From NCBI GenBank assembly GCA_015069205.1, contig SVIZ01000005.1, positions 11,377-75,376 of the forward strand: a DNA stretch of 64,000 nt. Direction: 5' to 3'. The translations under genes and the position numbers were made by a program. The notes beneath the pieces are model-generated. The model did not search any database and had not been told where the DNA came from. It saw nothing but the letters and a program-made list of their open reading frames with translations. This document shows positions 18,872 through 27,413 of this stretch, piece by piece (position 1 is the first letter of the stretch; the number at the start of each line of letters is the position of its first letter). This stretch comes from Oscillospiraceae bacterium. GTDB taxonomy: Bacteria; Bacillota; Clostridia; Saccharofermentanales; Saccharofermentanaceae.

Positions 18872-20437
18872 TTATATGCCGAGAGAGATAATTGCGGGTG
18901 TCATAGCAACCATAAGGACGCTTATGAAGTCTAAAGTCATTGGGATTATCAATCCCAACGCTTCTCGTTCCTGTCTTTTTTTTGAAGCGTTTCTGCACAG
19001 GTTCCAGCATGCCTGTGACTGAAGATTCAGCATGTTTAAGACTTCTGCAGAACCTAGTCTTCCGTATCGTGCGATCAGAAGAAGTGCGGCCTGGGCTTCG
19101 GGTATCTGTATCCTTAACGAGAATTTCTCGACGGCATCCGAAGCGGGAATGCCGCTTAATATCATTGCTCTTAAGTTCTTGATCTCAAGCGAAAGGCTCT
19201 TGTTTTCTTCGAATGCTTTTGAGCAGATCGAGATGGCTTTAGGAAGCTGCATTCCGGATTCCAGAAGTGTTGATATGAGACACAGGAATAACGGAATGTC
19301 ACTCATGAGATCCTCTCTTTTGCGTTCGACATCAGTTCTGATCTCACATCCGCCAAGTACGATTATCGCGGCCGTAAACACGAGCGAAAAGAGAGGATTC
19401 TTATCAAGAGTGATGAGTATTGCCGTGGATATCACAAAGGCGGCAGTACCCGTTAACAGCTGTTTTTTCAGATATTGTTCGTAAGTGTATTCGGGGTTTA
19501 CCGACAGCTCATTAAACAGTTCATGTCTTGCAGTGATGAAGCTTGCCGGAAAGATCTTTTTTGCAAGTATGGTAAGGGTAGTGGACGGTATCTTACCGCC
19601 TTGGTTTATGCTGACGGCATGTTCTGATTTATATGCTTTTCTTCCTTGCTCATGGGACATAAACTTCAGAAGCATTGCGCAAGCTATGGTACATATGCCG
19701 AAAGCCGCAGCAAGAAGGAATGAACCTGTCTTGGTGTTCCTTGCCATATCAAGGTATTCTCTGCTCATGTAGTTGAGAGCAAAAGTTACTCCAAAAGGCA
19801 TCGCACAGAGTATTGCTGCTTCTGCATTCTTTCCTGCATTTGAAGCTGCGATCTCTCCCTGAACCGCATTGAGTTCTGAGAGCATCTGACATGAGCTTCT
19901 TAAAATCGACAAACTGTTGTTGCCGATCTCACCGGATATCGCCAATGCGTGAAATACCGGTACCGTCTCAGGAAATCCAATCTGCTGTGCAAACGTGTTA
20001 AGAGAATCTTCAAGACTTACGTGAAGCTTGAGATTGTTCTCGAGATTAATGAGCGGCTTTAAGAGCATTGAGCGTTTGCCGAATGTTTTCTCTATAACCG
20101 GTCTTATCAGAAGAAGTGATTTCTCGATTGAGTATCCGCTCGAAACGCTTGTGCAAAGGACCTGCAAAAGCACGAGAAGCTGAGTCCTCATGTGTCTGTA
20201 GTTATTCGAGTAGATCTTTTTCATGGCTTCTTTCCATGGGAGTATGCTTAGCAGGATCGCAAGGAACAGCCTTATGAATTCGGATTTAATGAATAATCCT
20301 GATGCGAAATAAACGACTGCCACAAAGACCGGGTAAACCCATACTGTCTTCGCGAGAAATACAGGGAAGGAATGGATCTTCTTATGCTCTGTACGCCATT
20401 GCGCTTTTGATGTCTTCAATGCCTGCGATACGTTCAA
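18872..20437 (-). CDS. Fused TadB-TadC inner membrane platform protein
   Basis: 521 residues from the proposed TTG start. Two T2SSF (GspF-like) domains lie in tandem. The first (about 80-230; SVSSGYSIEKSLLLI, ISGEIGNNSLSIL) is TadB-like. The second (about 355-521; LISTLLESGMQLPKAISIC, LIARYGRLGSAEVLNML) is TadC-like. Each is flanked by membrane helices. In most Tad loci these are separate neighbouring genes. The start is taken as TTG 20437 because TAAAGGAGGTAACGGTC lies directly upstream; the only earlier ATGs lie deep inside tadA without such a site. The gene overlaps tadA by 56 nt, suggesting coupled translation. It forms the membrane platform for pilin assembly. Confidence 0.85.
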   Translation of the reverse strand: MNVSQALKTSKAQWRTEHKKIHSFPVFLAKTVWVYPVFVAVVYFASGLFIKSEFIRLFLAILLSILPWKEAMKKIYSNNYRHMRTQLLVLLQVLCTSVSSGYSIEKSLLLIRPVIEKTFGKRSMLLKPLINLENNLKLHVSLEDSLNTFAQQIGFPETVPVFHALAISGEIGNNSLSILRSSCQMLSELNAVQGEIAASNAGKNAEAAILCAMPFGVTFALNYMSREYLDMARNTKTGSFLLAAAFGICTIACAMLLKFMSHEQGRKAYKSEHAVSINQGGKIPSTTLTILAKKIFPASFITARHELFNELSVNPEYTYEQYLKKQLLTGTAAFVISTAILITLDKNPLFSLVFTAAIIVLGGCEIRTDVERKREDLMSDIPLFLCLISTLLESGMQLPKAISICSKAFEENKSLSLEIKNLRAMILSGIPASDAVEKFSLRIQIPEAQAALLLIARYGRLGSAEVLNMLNLQSQACWNLCRNASKKRQEREALGLIIPMTLDFISVLMVAMTPAIISLGI

Positions 20438-21578
20438 GACCGTTACCTCCTTTATTTCTGTATAGCGTTTTGAGTCTGTATTCATGATCTTTAGGGGGCA
20501 TGACCTCACAGATCTCATCTATATATCTTTTGCCTTCACGGCTTCTCATTATGTGAAGCACGATGTTTATTCCCATTGATACCTGGGACAGGATCGCATC
20601 GTAGGGAAGACTTGAGCCTGAAAGGATCATGGCGGTAAGCCTTTCCATCATTTCAAGACATGAGTTGCTGTGTCCCGTACTCATGGATCCCGGGTGACCG
20701 CTCGTAAGACAGGATAGAAGGTCTGCGCTTTCCTTGCCTCTGACTTCGCCGACGATGATCCTGTCGGGACGCATCCTGAGTGATGCCCTTATCATCATTC
20801 CTATATTGATCTCTCCGGTACCGTCAGGACCCGGAAGCCTTGCTTCCATCCGCACGAGATTATCTATTCCCTGAAGGTTCAATTCTGCTGAATCTTCTAT
20901 TGTTACGATGCGTTCGTCCTTAGGTATGAAGTTGCTGAGACTGTTTAAAAATGTGGTCTTTCCCGAGCCGGTTCCGCCGCATATGAATATGGTCCGTTTG
21001 TTCCTTACACATTCAGCCAGAAACCTGGCTGCTTCCTCACTTATGAACTCCTGTCTTATAAGAGAGACGATGTCGTGAGTGATGCCGGTAAACTTTCTTA
21101 TCGTTACCGTCGTCTCTCTTGATATGGGAGGGAGGACAGCGTTAGCTCTTGAGCCGTCCGGAAGTCTTAAATCGGCTATTGGATTGGCTTCGTTAAGAGG
21201 CCTGTTCTGGTTTGCGAAAAAACAGGAGATACAAGTCCTCAAGGATTCTTCATCTCTGAAAGCCAGATCTGATCTATAGAGCTTTCCGCCTCTTTCAAAA
21301 AATATCTTGTAAGGTCCGTTTACCATTATTTCCGTTATAGAAGGATCTTCCATCAAAGGTTCGATCACGTCCAGGCGTCTTAATGAGTTGAATACTGATT
21401 GGGCCATCTCCCGTTTCTGGTCGAGATTCATCTTGTAGGATGTGTTCTCGGAGATTACATCGGATATGATCTCCCTGAGTTTTTCATCGGAAGGATCAGT
21501 CTCTCCGGATATTGCATTCAATACGCAATAAGTAATCTGCTCTTTGATGTCGTCCCGGCTCGTTTTTACATGATTCAT
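20382..21578 (-). CDS. tadA: Tad pilus assembly ATPase TadA/CpaF
   Basis: 398 residues, a secretion/pilus hexameric ATPase. Walker A is CGGTGSGKTTFLNSL, the Asp box is ERIVTIEDSAELNL, Walker B is RPDRIIVGEVRGKE, and the His box is TSGHPGSMSTGHSNS. The N-terminal region includes DPSITEIMVNGP and the family-typical LRLPDGSRANAVLPP. It powers pilin polymerisation through the TadBC platform. The start overlaps the end of tadZ by 4 nt (ATGA-type coupling). Confidence 0.94.
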   Translation of the reverse strand: MNHVKTSRDDIKEQITYCVLNAISGETDPSDEKLREIISDVISENTSYKMNLDQKREMAQSVFNSLRRLDVIEPLMEDPSITEIMVNGPYKIFFERGGKLYRSDLAFRDEESLRTCISCFFANQNRPLNEANPIADLRLPDGSRANAVLPPISRETTVTIRKFTGITHDIVSLIRQEFISEEAARFLAECVRNKRTIFICGGTGSGKTTFLNSLSNFIPKDERIVTIEDSAELNLQGIDNLVRMEARLPGPDGTGEINIGMMIRASLRMRPDRIIVGEVRGKESADLLSCLTSGHPGSMSTGHSNSCLEMMERLTAMILSGSSLPYDAILSQVSMGINIVLHIMRSREGKRYIDEICEVMPPKDHEYRLKTLYRNKGGNGLERIAGIEDIKSAMAYRA

Positions 21579-22483
21579 ACTGCCAGACTCCTTTGAGAGA
21601 GGATGTCATCAAATTCACTCCTTGGTGCAAAATCTTCCGCATAACGTACGGATACCCTTTCCTTACCGAGAACTTTTGTAAGCATGGTTATAAGGTCTCG
21701 CGCACCAATATCCTCGCTTGCATTTTTTGCAGGGAGAAGGATGAATACCTTGTCGCATCCGGCAAGAAGTCCGGGTAGATCGGCAGTTCTGAATCCTTCA
21801 ACGACTGCAAGAACGTTTACGAATATCTGCCTGGAATGTGCAAGGTCAGATGCATGGTTCATGAGTGCAGTGGAACGCTCTATGCCGAGATCATATACAT
21901 CGTCATTATTCTTGCAGCTTCCGGGAGTAAGAAAACCCGAATCATCCATGTTACAGTATTTGAGAATGTCTTCAGGCATGAATCTTCTGGACTTGCAGTC
22001 CTTAAGAAGTGATGTCATGTTTGATGCCGGTGAACCTCTCCACAATGCTCTGAGTCTGCTCGTGAAATCGAGCCTTATGTTGTAGTCGGCTTCAGAGAGT
22101 CCGGACTCGAGATCAAATATGAACCTGTCCCTTACGTCAGAGTAAACGAACGGAATGACGGCGGTGAGTGTTCCAGTTAGCGGTTGGTTGACTGAAGGTA
22201 CGTCTGCTCTGGGCAAAAGCATAGATATGAGTCTGGAACAGTCAATTATTCCGCCGTCTTCCGTTAGCCTAATGGGTGAGGCTGCTGTAGAGGGGATATC
22301 ATCTTTGTTAATGCAGGCCGGATCGTAAATGACTTTTGTGAAGTCACTGAACCTGTCATCTTCATCCTGTCCTTCAAGGCACGGGTTTACGATATATGCG
22401 TCAGGATAAAAGCTTCCGAGTCTCTTTTTGAGAAGACTGTAAATGTATTCGTTGGTCTCATAGATCCTGATAGTGAATGCCAT
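21575..22483 (-). CDS. TadZ/CpaE-like pilus localisation protein
   Basis: 302 residues from ATG 22483, which follows AAAGGAGGATAAAAGCC. First gene of the minus-strand Tad operon. The N-terminal part looks receiver-like (IRIYETNEYIYSLLKKRLGSFYP). The C-terminal part resembles the MinD/ParA-like fold of TadZ (FVNVLAVVEGFRTADLPGLLAGCDKVFILLPAK), but no Walker A P-loop is visible, as in other atypical TadZ proteins. Assignment rests largely on position before tadA and on the fold-like pattern. It is expected to place the pilus machine at the membrane. Confidence 0.65.
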   Translation of the reverse strand: MAFTIRIYETNEYIYSLLKKRLGSFYPDAYIVNPCLEGQDEDDRFSDFTKVIYDPACINKDDIPSTAASPIRLTEDGGIIDCSRLISMLLPRADVPSVNQPLTGTLTAVIPFVYSDVRDRFIFDLESGLSEADYNIRLDFTSRLRALWRGSPASNMTSLLKDCKSRRFMPEDILKYCNMDDSGFLTPGSCKNNDDVYDLGIERSTALMNHASDLAHSRQIFVNVLAVVEGFRTADLPGLLAGCDKVFILLPAKNASEDIGARDLITMLTKVLGKERVSVRYAEDFAPRSEFDDILSQRSLAV

Positions 22484-22550
22484 GGCTTTTATCCTCCTTT
22501 GGTCTTTGTTCGATAAGCGGATTGTAAGGCCATAATCATGCCGATAAAAG

Positions 22551-22577
22551 CGACAAAAACCGACAAAAACAGACAAG
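22551..22577 (-). promoter_or_regulatory. Three 10-bp tandem TTGTC repeats upstream of the tad operon
   Basis: On the minus strand TTGTCTGTTT, TTGTCGGTTT and TTGTCGCTTT follow each other without gaps, about 70-95 nt before the tadZ start. A fourth, degenerate TATCGG follows. The spacing equals one helical turn, which suits cooperative binding by a regulator. A related palindrome lies upstream of comEA. Confidence 0.45.
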
Positions 22578-22702
22578 GGAAAAGACCAAAAACGGCATTT
22601 GGGCGAGGGTAATAAATTAATTATTATTATTAACAAATCACCTGTTGGAAATCATTTTCGGAAAGTTTTTTGAGCATGAAATGACAATCCCGTCACTTCC
22701 GA

Positions 22703-22731
22703 TTGACAAAGAGGGTAGTGATAAGTAAAAT
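22703..22731 (+). promoter_or_regulatory. Sigma-A-type promoter of metK
   Basis: TTGACA (22703-22708), a 17-nt spacer, TAAAAT (22726-22731). Transcription would start near 22738, just before the SAM-I aptamer. Confidence 0.75.
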
Positions 22732-22758
22732 CATCTCGTTACAATTTAAAGTTCATTG

Positions 22759-22910
22759 CTTATCAAGAGTGACTCGAGGGACCGGCCCGTTATCAGAGTC
22801 CGGCAACCGCGGAAAGCAGCGGTGCCAATTCCGGCAGGGAAACCTGGAAGATGAGGATCGATAATATATTGCGTCGGCCTTCTCCTTTCGGGGGAAGGTT
22901 TTTTCTTTTA
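22759..22910 (+). promoter_or_regulatory. SAM-I riboswitch (S-box) with intrinsic terminator, controlling metK
   Basis: Aptamer at 22759-22855: P1 CTTATC/GATGAG, the conserved CAAGAG, GAGGGACCGGCCCG, CCGGCAACC and GGTGCCAATTCCGGCAGGG segments and the closing GATGAG. The expression platform has a CCTTCTCC/GGGGAAGG hairpin (22878-22898) followed by a T tract (22899-22909). SAM binding should favour the terminator and turn metK off. Confidence 0.96.
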
Positions 22911-22938
22911 CCAAAGCATTGAACGGAAAGGAAAGAAA

Positions 22939-24129
22939 ATGAGAAATAAAAAAGGAAACTGGCTGTTCACTTCTGAATCAGTTACTGAGGGACATCCCGA
23001 CAAGATCTGCGACCAGATCTCAGACAGCGTTCTTGACGCTATCCTGGAACAGGATCCTATGGCACGTGTTGCATGCGAGACATGCACTACAACAGGTATG
23101 GTGCTCGTCATGGGCGAGATCTCAACATCGGCTTATGTTGATATTCCTTCCATCGTAAGGAATACGGTTAAGGAGATCGGCTATAACTCAAGCGAGATGG
23201 GTTTTGACAGCCATTCATGCGCTGTACTTACTTCCATCGATGAGCAGTCTCCCGACATCGCCATGGGTGTCAACGAGTCTTACGAGGCACGTCACGGCGG
23301 CGAAAAGGAGCTAGACACAGGTGCAGGCGACCAGGGCATGATGTTCGGTTATGCCAACGATGACACACCTGAGCTTATGCCTATGCCTATCGCACTTGCA
23401 CATAAGCTTACTATCCGTCTTACAGAAGTACGTAAGAGCGGTGCAGATTTCTTAAGACCTGACGGTAAGTCACAGGTTACAGTAGAGTACGAGAACGACA
23501 AGGTAAAGAGGATCGATGCTGTAGTTATTTCCACACAGCACAGCGCTGACGTAACTCTTGAGTTCCTTGAAGAATATATCAAAGAGAATGTTATCAAGGC
23601 TGTTATCCCTGCTGATCTCATGGATGAGAACACAAAGATCTACATCAATCCTACAGGCAGATTCGTAGTAGGCGGACCTCAGGGTGACTCCGGTCTTACC
23701 GGAAGAAAGATCATCGTTGATACATACGGCGGATTTGCCCGTCACGGCGGCGGATGCTTCTCAGGTAAGGATCCGACGAAGGTTGACCGTTCAGCATGCT
23801 ACATGATGCGTTACATCGCAAAGAACATCGTAGCTTCAGGTCTTGCTTCCGAGTGCGAAGTCCAGGTTGCTTATGCCATTGGTGTTGCCAAGCCGGTTTC
23901 CGTAATGGTTGATACATTCGGAACCGGTAAGATCGAAGATACCAAGATCGTTGAGATCGTAAACAAGGTATTCGATTTAAGACCTGCAGCCATCATCAGA
24001 GATCTCGATCTCAGAAGACCTATCTATGCGAAGACCGCAAGCTATGGTCACTTCGGCAGAACTGATGTTGAACTCCCTTGGGAGAAGACAGACAAGGCTG
24101 AAGAGATCAAGAAGCTTGCAGGTATCTGA
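22939..24129 (+). CDS. metK: S-adenosylmethionine synthetase
   Basis: 396 residues, making SAM from methionine and ATP. Signatures present: [19 protein letters not shown] at the N-terminus, the hexapeptide GAGDQG (in [13 protein letters not shown]), [20 protein letters not shown] and the P-loop-like [16 protein letters not shown]. Length is typical. AACGGAAAGGAAAG precedes the ATG. Controlled by the SAM-I riboswitch upstream, giving feedback by its own product. Monocistronic with a terminator behind it. Confidence 0.98.
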   Translation: MRNKKGNWLFTSESVTEGHPDKICDQISDSVLDAILEQDPMARVACETCTTTGMVLVMGEISTSAYVDIPSIVRNTVKEIGYNSSEMGFDSHSCAVLTSIDEQSPDIAMGVNESYEARHGGEKELDTGAGDQGMMFGYANDDTPELMPMPIALAHKLTIRLTEVRKSGADFLRPDGKSQVTVEYENDKVKRIDAVVISTQHSADVTLEFLEEYIKENVIKAVIPADLMDENTKIYINPTGRFVVGGPQGDSGLTGRKIIVDTYGGFARHGGGCFSGKDPTKVDRSACYMMRYIAKNIVASGLASECEVQVAYAIGVAKPVSVMVDTFGTGKIEDTKIVEIVNKVFDLRPAAIIRDLDLRRPIYAKTASYGHFGRTDVELPWEKTDKAEEIKKLAGI

Positions 24130-24162
24130 TATCCCGATATAAGGACAATTTAGTCTCAAACA

Positions 24163-24202
24163 CCCGGTTAAAGTCTTGAGCTTTGGCCGGGCTTATTGTT
24201 TT
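24163..24202 (+). terminator. Terminator after metK
   Basis: CCCGGTTAAAG pairs with CTTTGGCCGGG (two G-U pairs), followed by CTTATTGTTTT. Confidence 0.75.
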
Positions 24203-24250
24203 GATGAAAGATTATTGTTAGCATTTTGAAAAACCGAAAGAAGCGAGTCA

Positions 24251-26593
24251 ATGAAGAAAGATCCCAAAGACAACAAACTGTCTTTGTCGGTTGAAGATAT
24301 CGGCAGCGAAATAGAAGATGCAAAGGTCACCTGCATAAAGGTGTTTTGTCCGAGAAAGGCAAATAACTTTGTGTCGTTTCTTTGCGACGGCAGATTTACC
24401 GTAGCAGGTAAATCAAAGGTCGATATCGTCGAGGGCGGATCTTACATCATTTCCGGCAAAGTCACCGAGTGGAACAACAGACCTCAGGTAACGCTCAAGA
24501 AGATAAGCGTTGATGAAGAAGCAGGCGACTCGCTGCTCATAGCATCCTTTCTTTCAGATAACATAAGTGGTCTGGGTAAGACTACCGCGGAGGCTCTGGC
24601 TTCCAGATTCGGCAAGGAAGTTCTGAAGGTCCTGACTGAGACACCTGAACTTGCATCTACAGAAGTAAGCGGGCTTTCTTCCTCAAGGGCAATGGCCATA
24701 TGTGACCAGCTTGTTGAGGAATATGAATTCTTCGAGCAGGGACTTGAAGCAAAGCTCATGGGTTTTTCGCAGGCCCAGATAAAGATGCTCAAGAACCTCG
24801 ACTGGCTTGACTGTGAAGAGATAAGAAAGACTCCTTTCGCACTCATGGGACACGGCGTTGCAGGCTTTGAACTTCTGGACAGGATCGCACTCGGCGAAGG
24901 TGTATCACCTGTAGCAAAAGAGAGAATAGCAGCTGCTCTCTACCAGTCCTGTATGTATCTTCATGAGGAAACAAAGTCCACTGCTCTCGTTCCGCAGGAC
25001 GTAAGAAAAAGAGCCTTGGAATATGTTAACAGCCATGAATCCAAGATCACTTCGGAGCAGTTCACAGAGGTGTTCAGGGATGCAGCCGCAATGGCGATAG
25101 AAGACAAAAAGATCGCAGTATATAAATACGATTCCGGCAAGTGCGCAGTCTGTGATGTTGAAGATCCGGATGCGAGATTTGCCACAATGAGTTATTTCGC
25201 ATCAGAGCTTGCGATCGAGAGACGAATCAATGAGATGCTCAAGTCAAAGACGGTTCCTCCGCCGAGAGATGAGAGCGACAGGATAATGAAGGAGGTCGCA
25301 TCAGACCTCGGAATCATTCCAGATAAGTCTCAGCTGGACGCTTTGTATCTATGTATGTACAGTCCTATCAGTGTCATCACCGGTGGCCCCGGAACGGGTA
25401 AGACGACCATTATGGGTGTTCTTGGTGAATACTTCAGGCGGAGCAAGATCAGCTGCGTATTTGCAGCGCCCACAGGACGTGCGGCAAAGAAACTTTCAGA
25501 AGCATGCGGAAGTGAAGCTTCGACTATTCACAGGCTTTTAGGCGTCAGAAGAACCATCAACACTGACGACGAGGATCTTCCTGATGACAGGTCGGGCCAG
25601 TATAACAGTCTTCTTTTCGCTCATGGAAAAGACAATCCGATCATATGCAGGGTAATAGTCATAGATGAGATGTCCATGGTGGACACGATGCTCATGAGGC
25701 ACCTTCTTGATGCGACTGATAAGGGTACCTCGATCATTCTAGTAGGAGACCCGGATCAGCTTCCTTCTGTCGGCTGCGGCGATATCTTAAGAGATCTTCT
25801 GTCTTGCAGATCGATCCCTTCGATAAGGCTTGAAGCGCTTCACAGACAATCTGATGACGGCAGTATTGCGGCAAATGCAAATCTCATTCTCGAAGGAAAT
25901 GAACCTAGGAGCATGGGTGACGATTTCGAGATCATCAGCTGCAAGAGTGAAGAGGAAGCGCAGGAGACAATTGCAAGGCTCGTTCTTGAGCATAAGAACG
26001 ACGATCTCATATGTCTTACTCCGACCAAGAATGAGAATGTTGCCCTGGGCACAGTCCAGCTTAATAAGCTTATCCAGGCATTGGAAGTAAAAGACGACAT
26101 TAAGGTTTTGAAGAGAGGCCAGAGCCTCGTCCTTCACATAGGCGATAAAGTAATGCAGAACAAAAACGATTACTCCACCGAGTGGATAGATCCCGTCACA
26201 GGGGAAGTGCTGCAGGGAATATTCAACGGCGAGCTTGGAGTTATCAGCGACATAGACCCCTTAAAAGGAAGCGTTACGATCACCTTCGATGAAGGCAAGA
26301 CCGCCGAATATAAGGGCAAGCTCCTGGATAACATAGATCTTGCTTATGCCGTTACGGTTCACAAATCACAGGGCTGTGAATTCGACAGGGTTATTATCGC
26401 TTTGGGCAAGATGAATGCCCTTCTTTACAAGCGCAGCCTGCTTTATACGGCTGTTACGAGAGGCAAGATGAACGTTACGATTGTCGAGTGCGAAGGCACG
26501 CTCGGTAAGTTCTTAAGGGCGCCCAAGGGCGATACCAGGGAGACATGCTTAAGAGATCTTCTTAAGACTGTCGATTACCGCAGGAACAAGTGA
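24251..26593 (+). CDS. recD2: RecD2-family ATP-dependent DNA helicase
   Basis: 780 residues, superfamily 1B 5'-3' helicase of the RecBC-independent RecD2 type. The N-terminal OB-like region (about 15-90) and helix-hairpin-helix region (about 100-160) are followed by Walker A GGPGTGKTTIMG (about 380), motif Ia APTGRAAKKL, Walker B VIDEMSMVD, LVGDPDQLPSVG, and a late VTVHKSQGCEFDRVI with TAVTRGK. It probably acts in DNA repair or replication-fork processing. ATG 24251 follows GAAAGAAGCGAGTC. Overlaps comF by 1 nt. Confidence 0.92.
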   Translation: MKKDPKDNKLSLSVEDIGSEIEDAKVTCIKVFCPRKANNFVSFLCDGRFTVAGKSKVDIVEGGSYIISGKVTEWNNRPQVTLKKISVDEEAGDSLLIASFLSDNISGLGKTTAEALASRFGKEVLKVLTETPELASTEVSGLSSSRAMAICDQLVEEYEFFEQGLEAKLMGFSQAQIKMLKNLDWLDCEEIRKTPFALMGHGVAGFELLDRIALGEGVSPVAKERIAAALYQSCMYLHEETKSTALVPQDVRKRALEYVNSHESKITSEQFTEVFRDAAAMAIEDKKIAVYKYDSGKCAVCDVEDPDARFATMSYFASELAIERRINEMLKSKTVPPPRDESDRIMKEVASDLGIIPDKSQLDALYLCMYSPISVITGGPGTGKTTIMGVLGEYFRRSKISCVFAAPTGRAAKKLSEACGSEASTIHRLLGVRRTINTDDEDLPDDRSGQYNSLLFAHGKDNPIICRVIVIDEMSMVDTMLMRHLLDATDKGTSIILVGDPDQLPSVGCGDILRDLLSCRSIPSIRLEALHRQSDDGSIAANANLILEGNEPRSMGDDFEIISCKSEEEAQETIARLVLEHKNDDLICLTPTKNENVALGTVQLNKLIQALEVKDDIKVLKRGQSLVLHIGDKVMQNKNDYSTEWIDPVTGEVLQGIFNGELGVISDIDPLKGSVTITFDEGKTAEYKGKLLDNIDLAYAVTVHKSQGCEFDRVIIALGKMNALLYKRSLLYTAVTRGKMNVTIVECEGTLGKFLRAPKGDTRETCLRDLLKTVDYRRNK

Positions 26594-27399
26594 TGGTATC
26601 CCGTCATGGAAACAGCATAATCAGCATTTCAGGAGAGATAAGAGAAGCTTTTAAAGGGGCGGCGGACCTTATTCTTCCTTACAGATGTGCGCTCTGCGGA
26701 GATGTTTCTGATTCAGAAGACCGCTTCGAAAACTACGATTCCTTATACCGTCAGCTCTATGGGAAGGATCCCGGACTTCATTTGTGCGGCAAGTGCCTGT
26801 CTGACCTGGTAAGTACTGATGAACAGGGAAGATGGCTCTTATGCCTTTCAAATCCCGTCGAGAACGATCCGTGCCCCGGACTTGCACTGTATCTGCTTTT
26901 TCCGTACAAAGGGATAATCGAGCGGGCCGTTCCGAAGATCAAGTTCGGCGGACAAATCGGGCTTGCCAGATTCTTCGGCTGTGTATTGGGCTCTGCTCTT
27001 TTTGATGTGGGACTTTCCGCAGATCTCATGGTTCCTGTCCCGCTATCGCAGAAAAGACTTGAAAAACGCGGATTTAATCAGGCTTCCGAAATAGCATATC
27101 CGGTCTCAAAGTTGACCGGTATCAGGTTTGCAGAAGACTGCCTGATAAGAATAAGAGATACGAAGAAGCAGTCCGAGATTACTGACAAGAATCTGAGGGC
27201 GAATAATGTGTCAGGTGCTTTCGGAGTAAGTGATCTCTGGGATGTGACCGGCATGACCGTAATTATCGTTGATGACGTTGCCACGACAGGCGCTACGCTA
27301 CATGAAGCGGCAGCAGCTCTCTACAAAGCTGGGGCTGCAAAAGTGCTGTGCGCAGCATTGGCAGGAAACAGATCTGCCAAAAATGCCGAACCTTTTTAA
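26593..27399 (+). CDS. comFC: ComF-family phosphoribosyltransferase-like protein
   Basis: 268 residues. The N-terminal zinc-finger half has CALCG (about 27-31) and CGKC (about 59-62). The C-terminal half is a PRTase fold with the PRPP loop VIIVDDVATTGATL and the family segment LEKRGFNQASEIA. In Gram-positives ComFC is needed for DNA uptake; related proteins exist in non-competent species. ATG 26593 overlaps the recD2 stop (TGATG). comEA elsewhere in the window supports a DNA-uptake system. It ends 14 nt before the convergent mraY-like gene. Confidence 0.87.
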   Translation: MVSRHGNSIISISGEIREAFKGAADLILPYRCALCGDVSDSEDRFENYDSLYRQLYGKDPGLHLCGKCLSDLVSTDEQGRWLLCLSNPVENDPCPGLALYLLFPYKGIIERAVPKIKFGGQIGLARFFGCVLGSALFDVGLSADLMVPVPLSQKRLEKRGFNQASEIAYPVSKLTGIRFAEDCLIRIRDTKKQSEITDKNLRANNVSGAFGVSDLWDVTGMTVIIVDDVATTGATLHEAAAALYKAGAAKVLCAALAGNRSAKNAEPF

Positions 27400-27413
27400 T
27401 GGCTGAAGGAGAT

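Larger units (their letters stand above)
22484..22938. other. Divergent regulatory region between the tad operon and metK
   Basis: 455 bp with no gene. It holds, left to right, the 10-bp repeats near the tad promoter, an AT-rich stretch (22610-22640), the metK promoter, the SAM-I riboswitch and its terminator. Each is listed separately. Confidence 0.8.
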
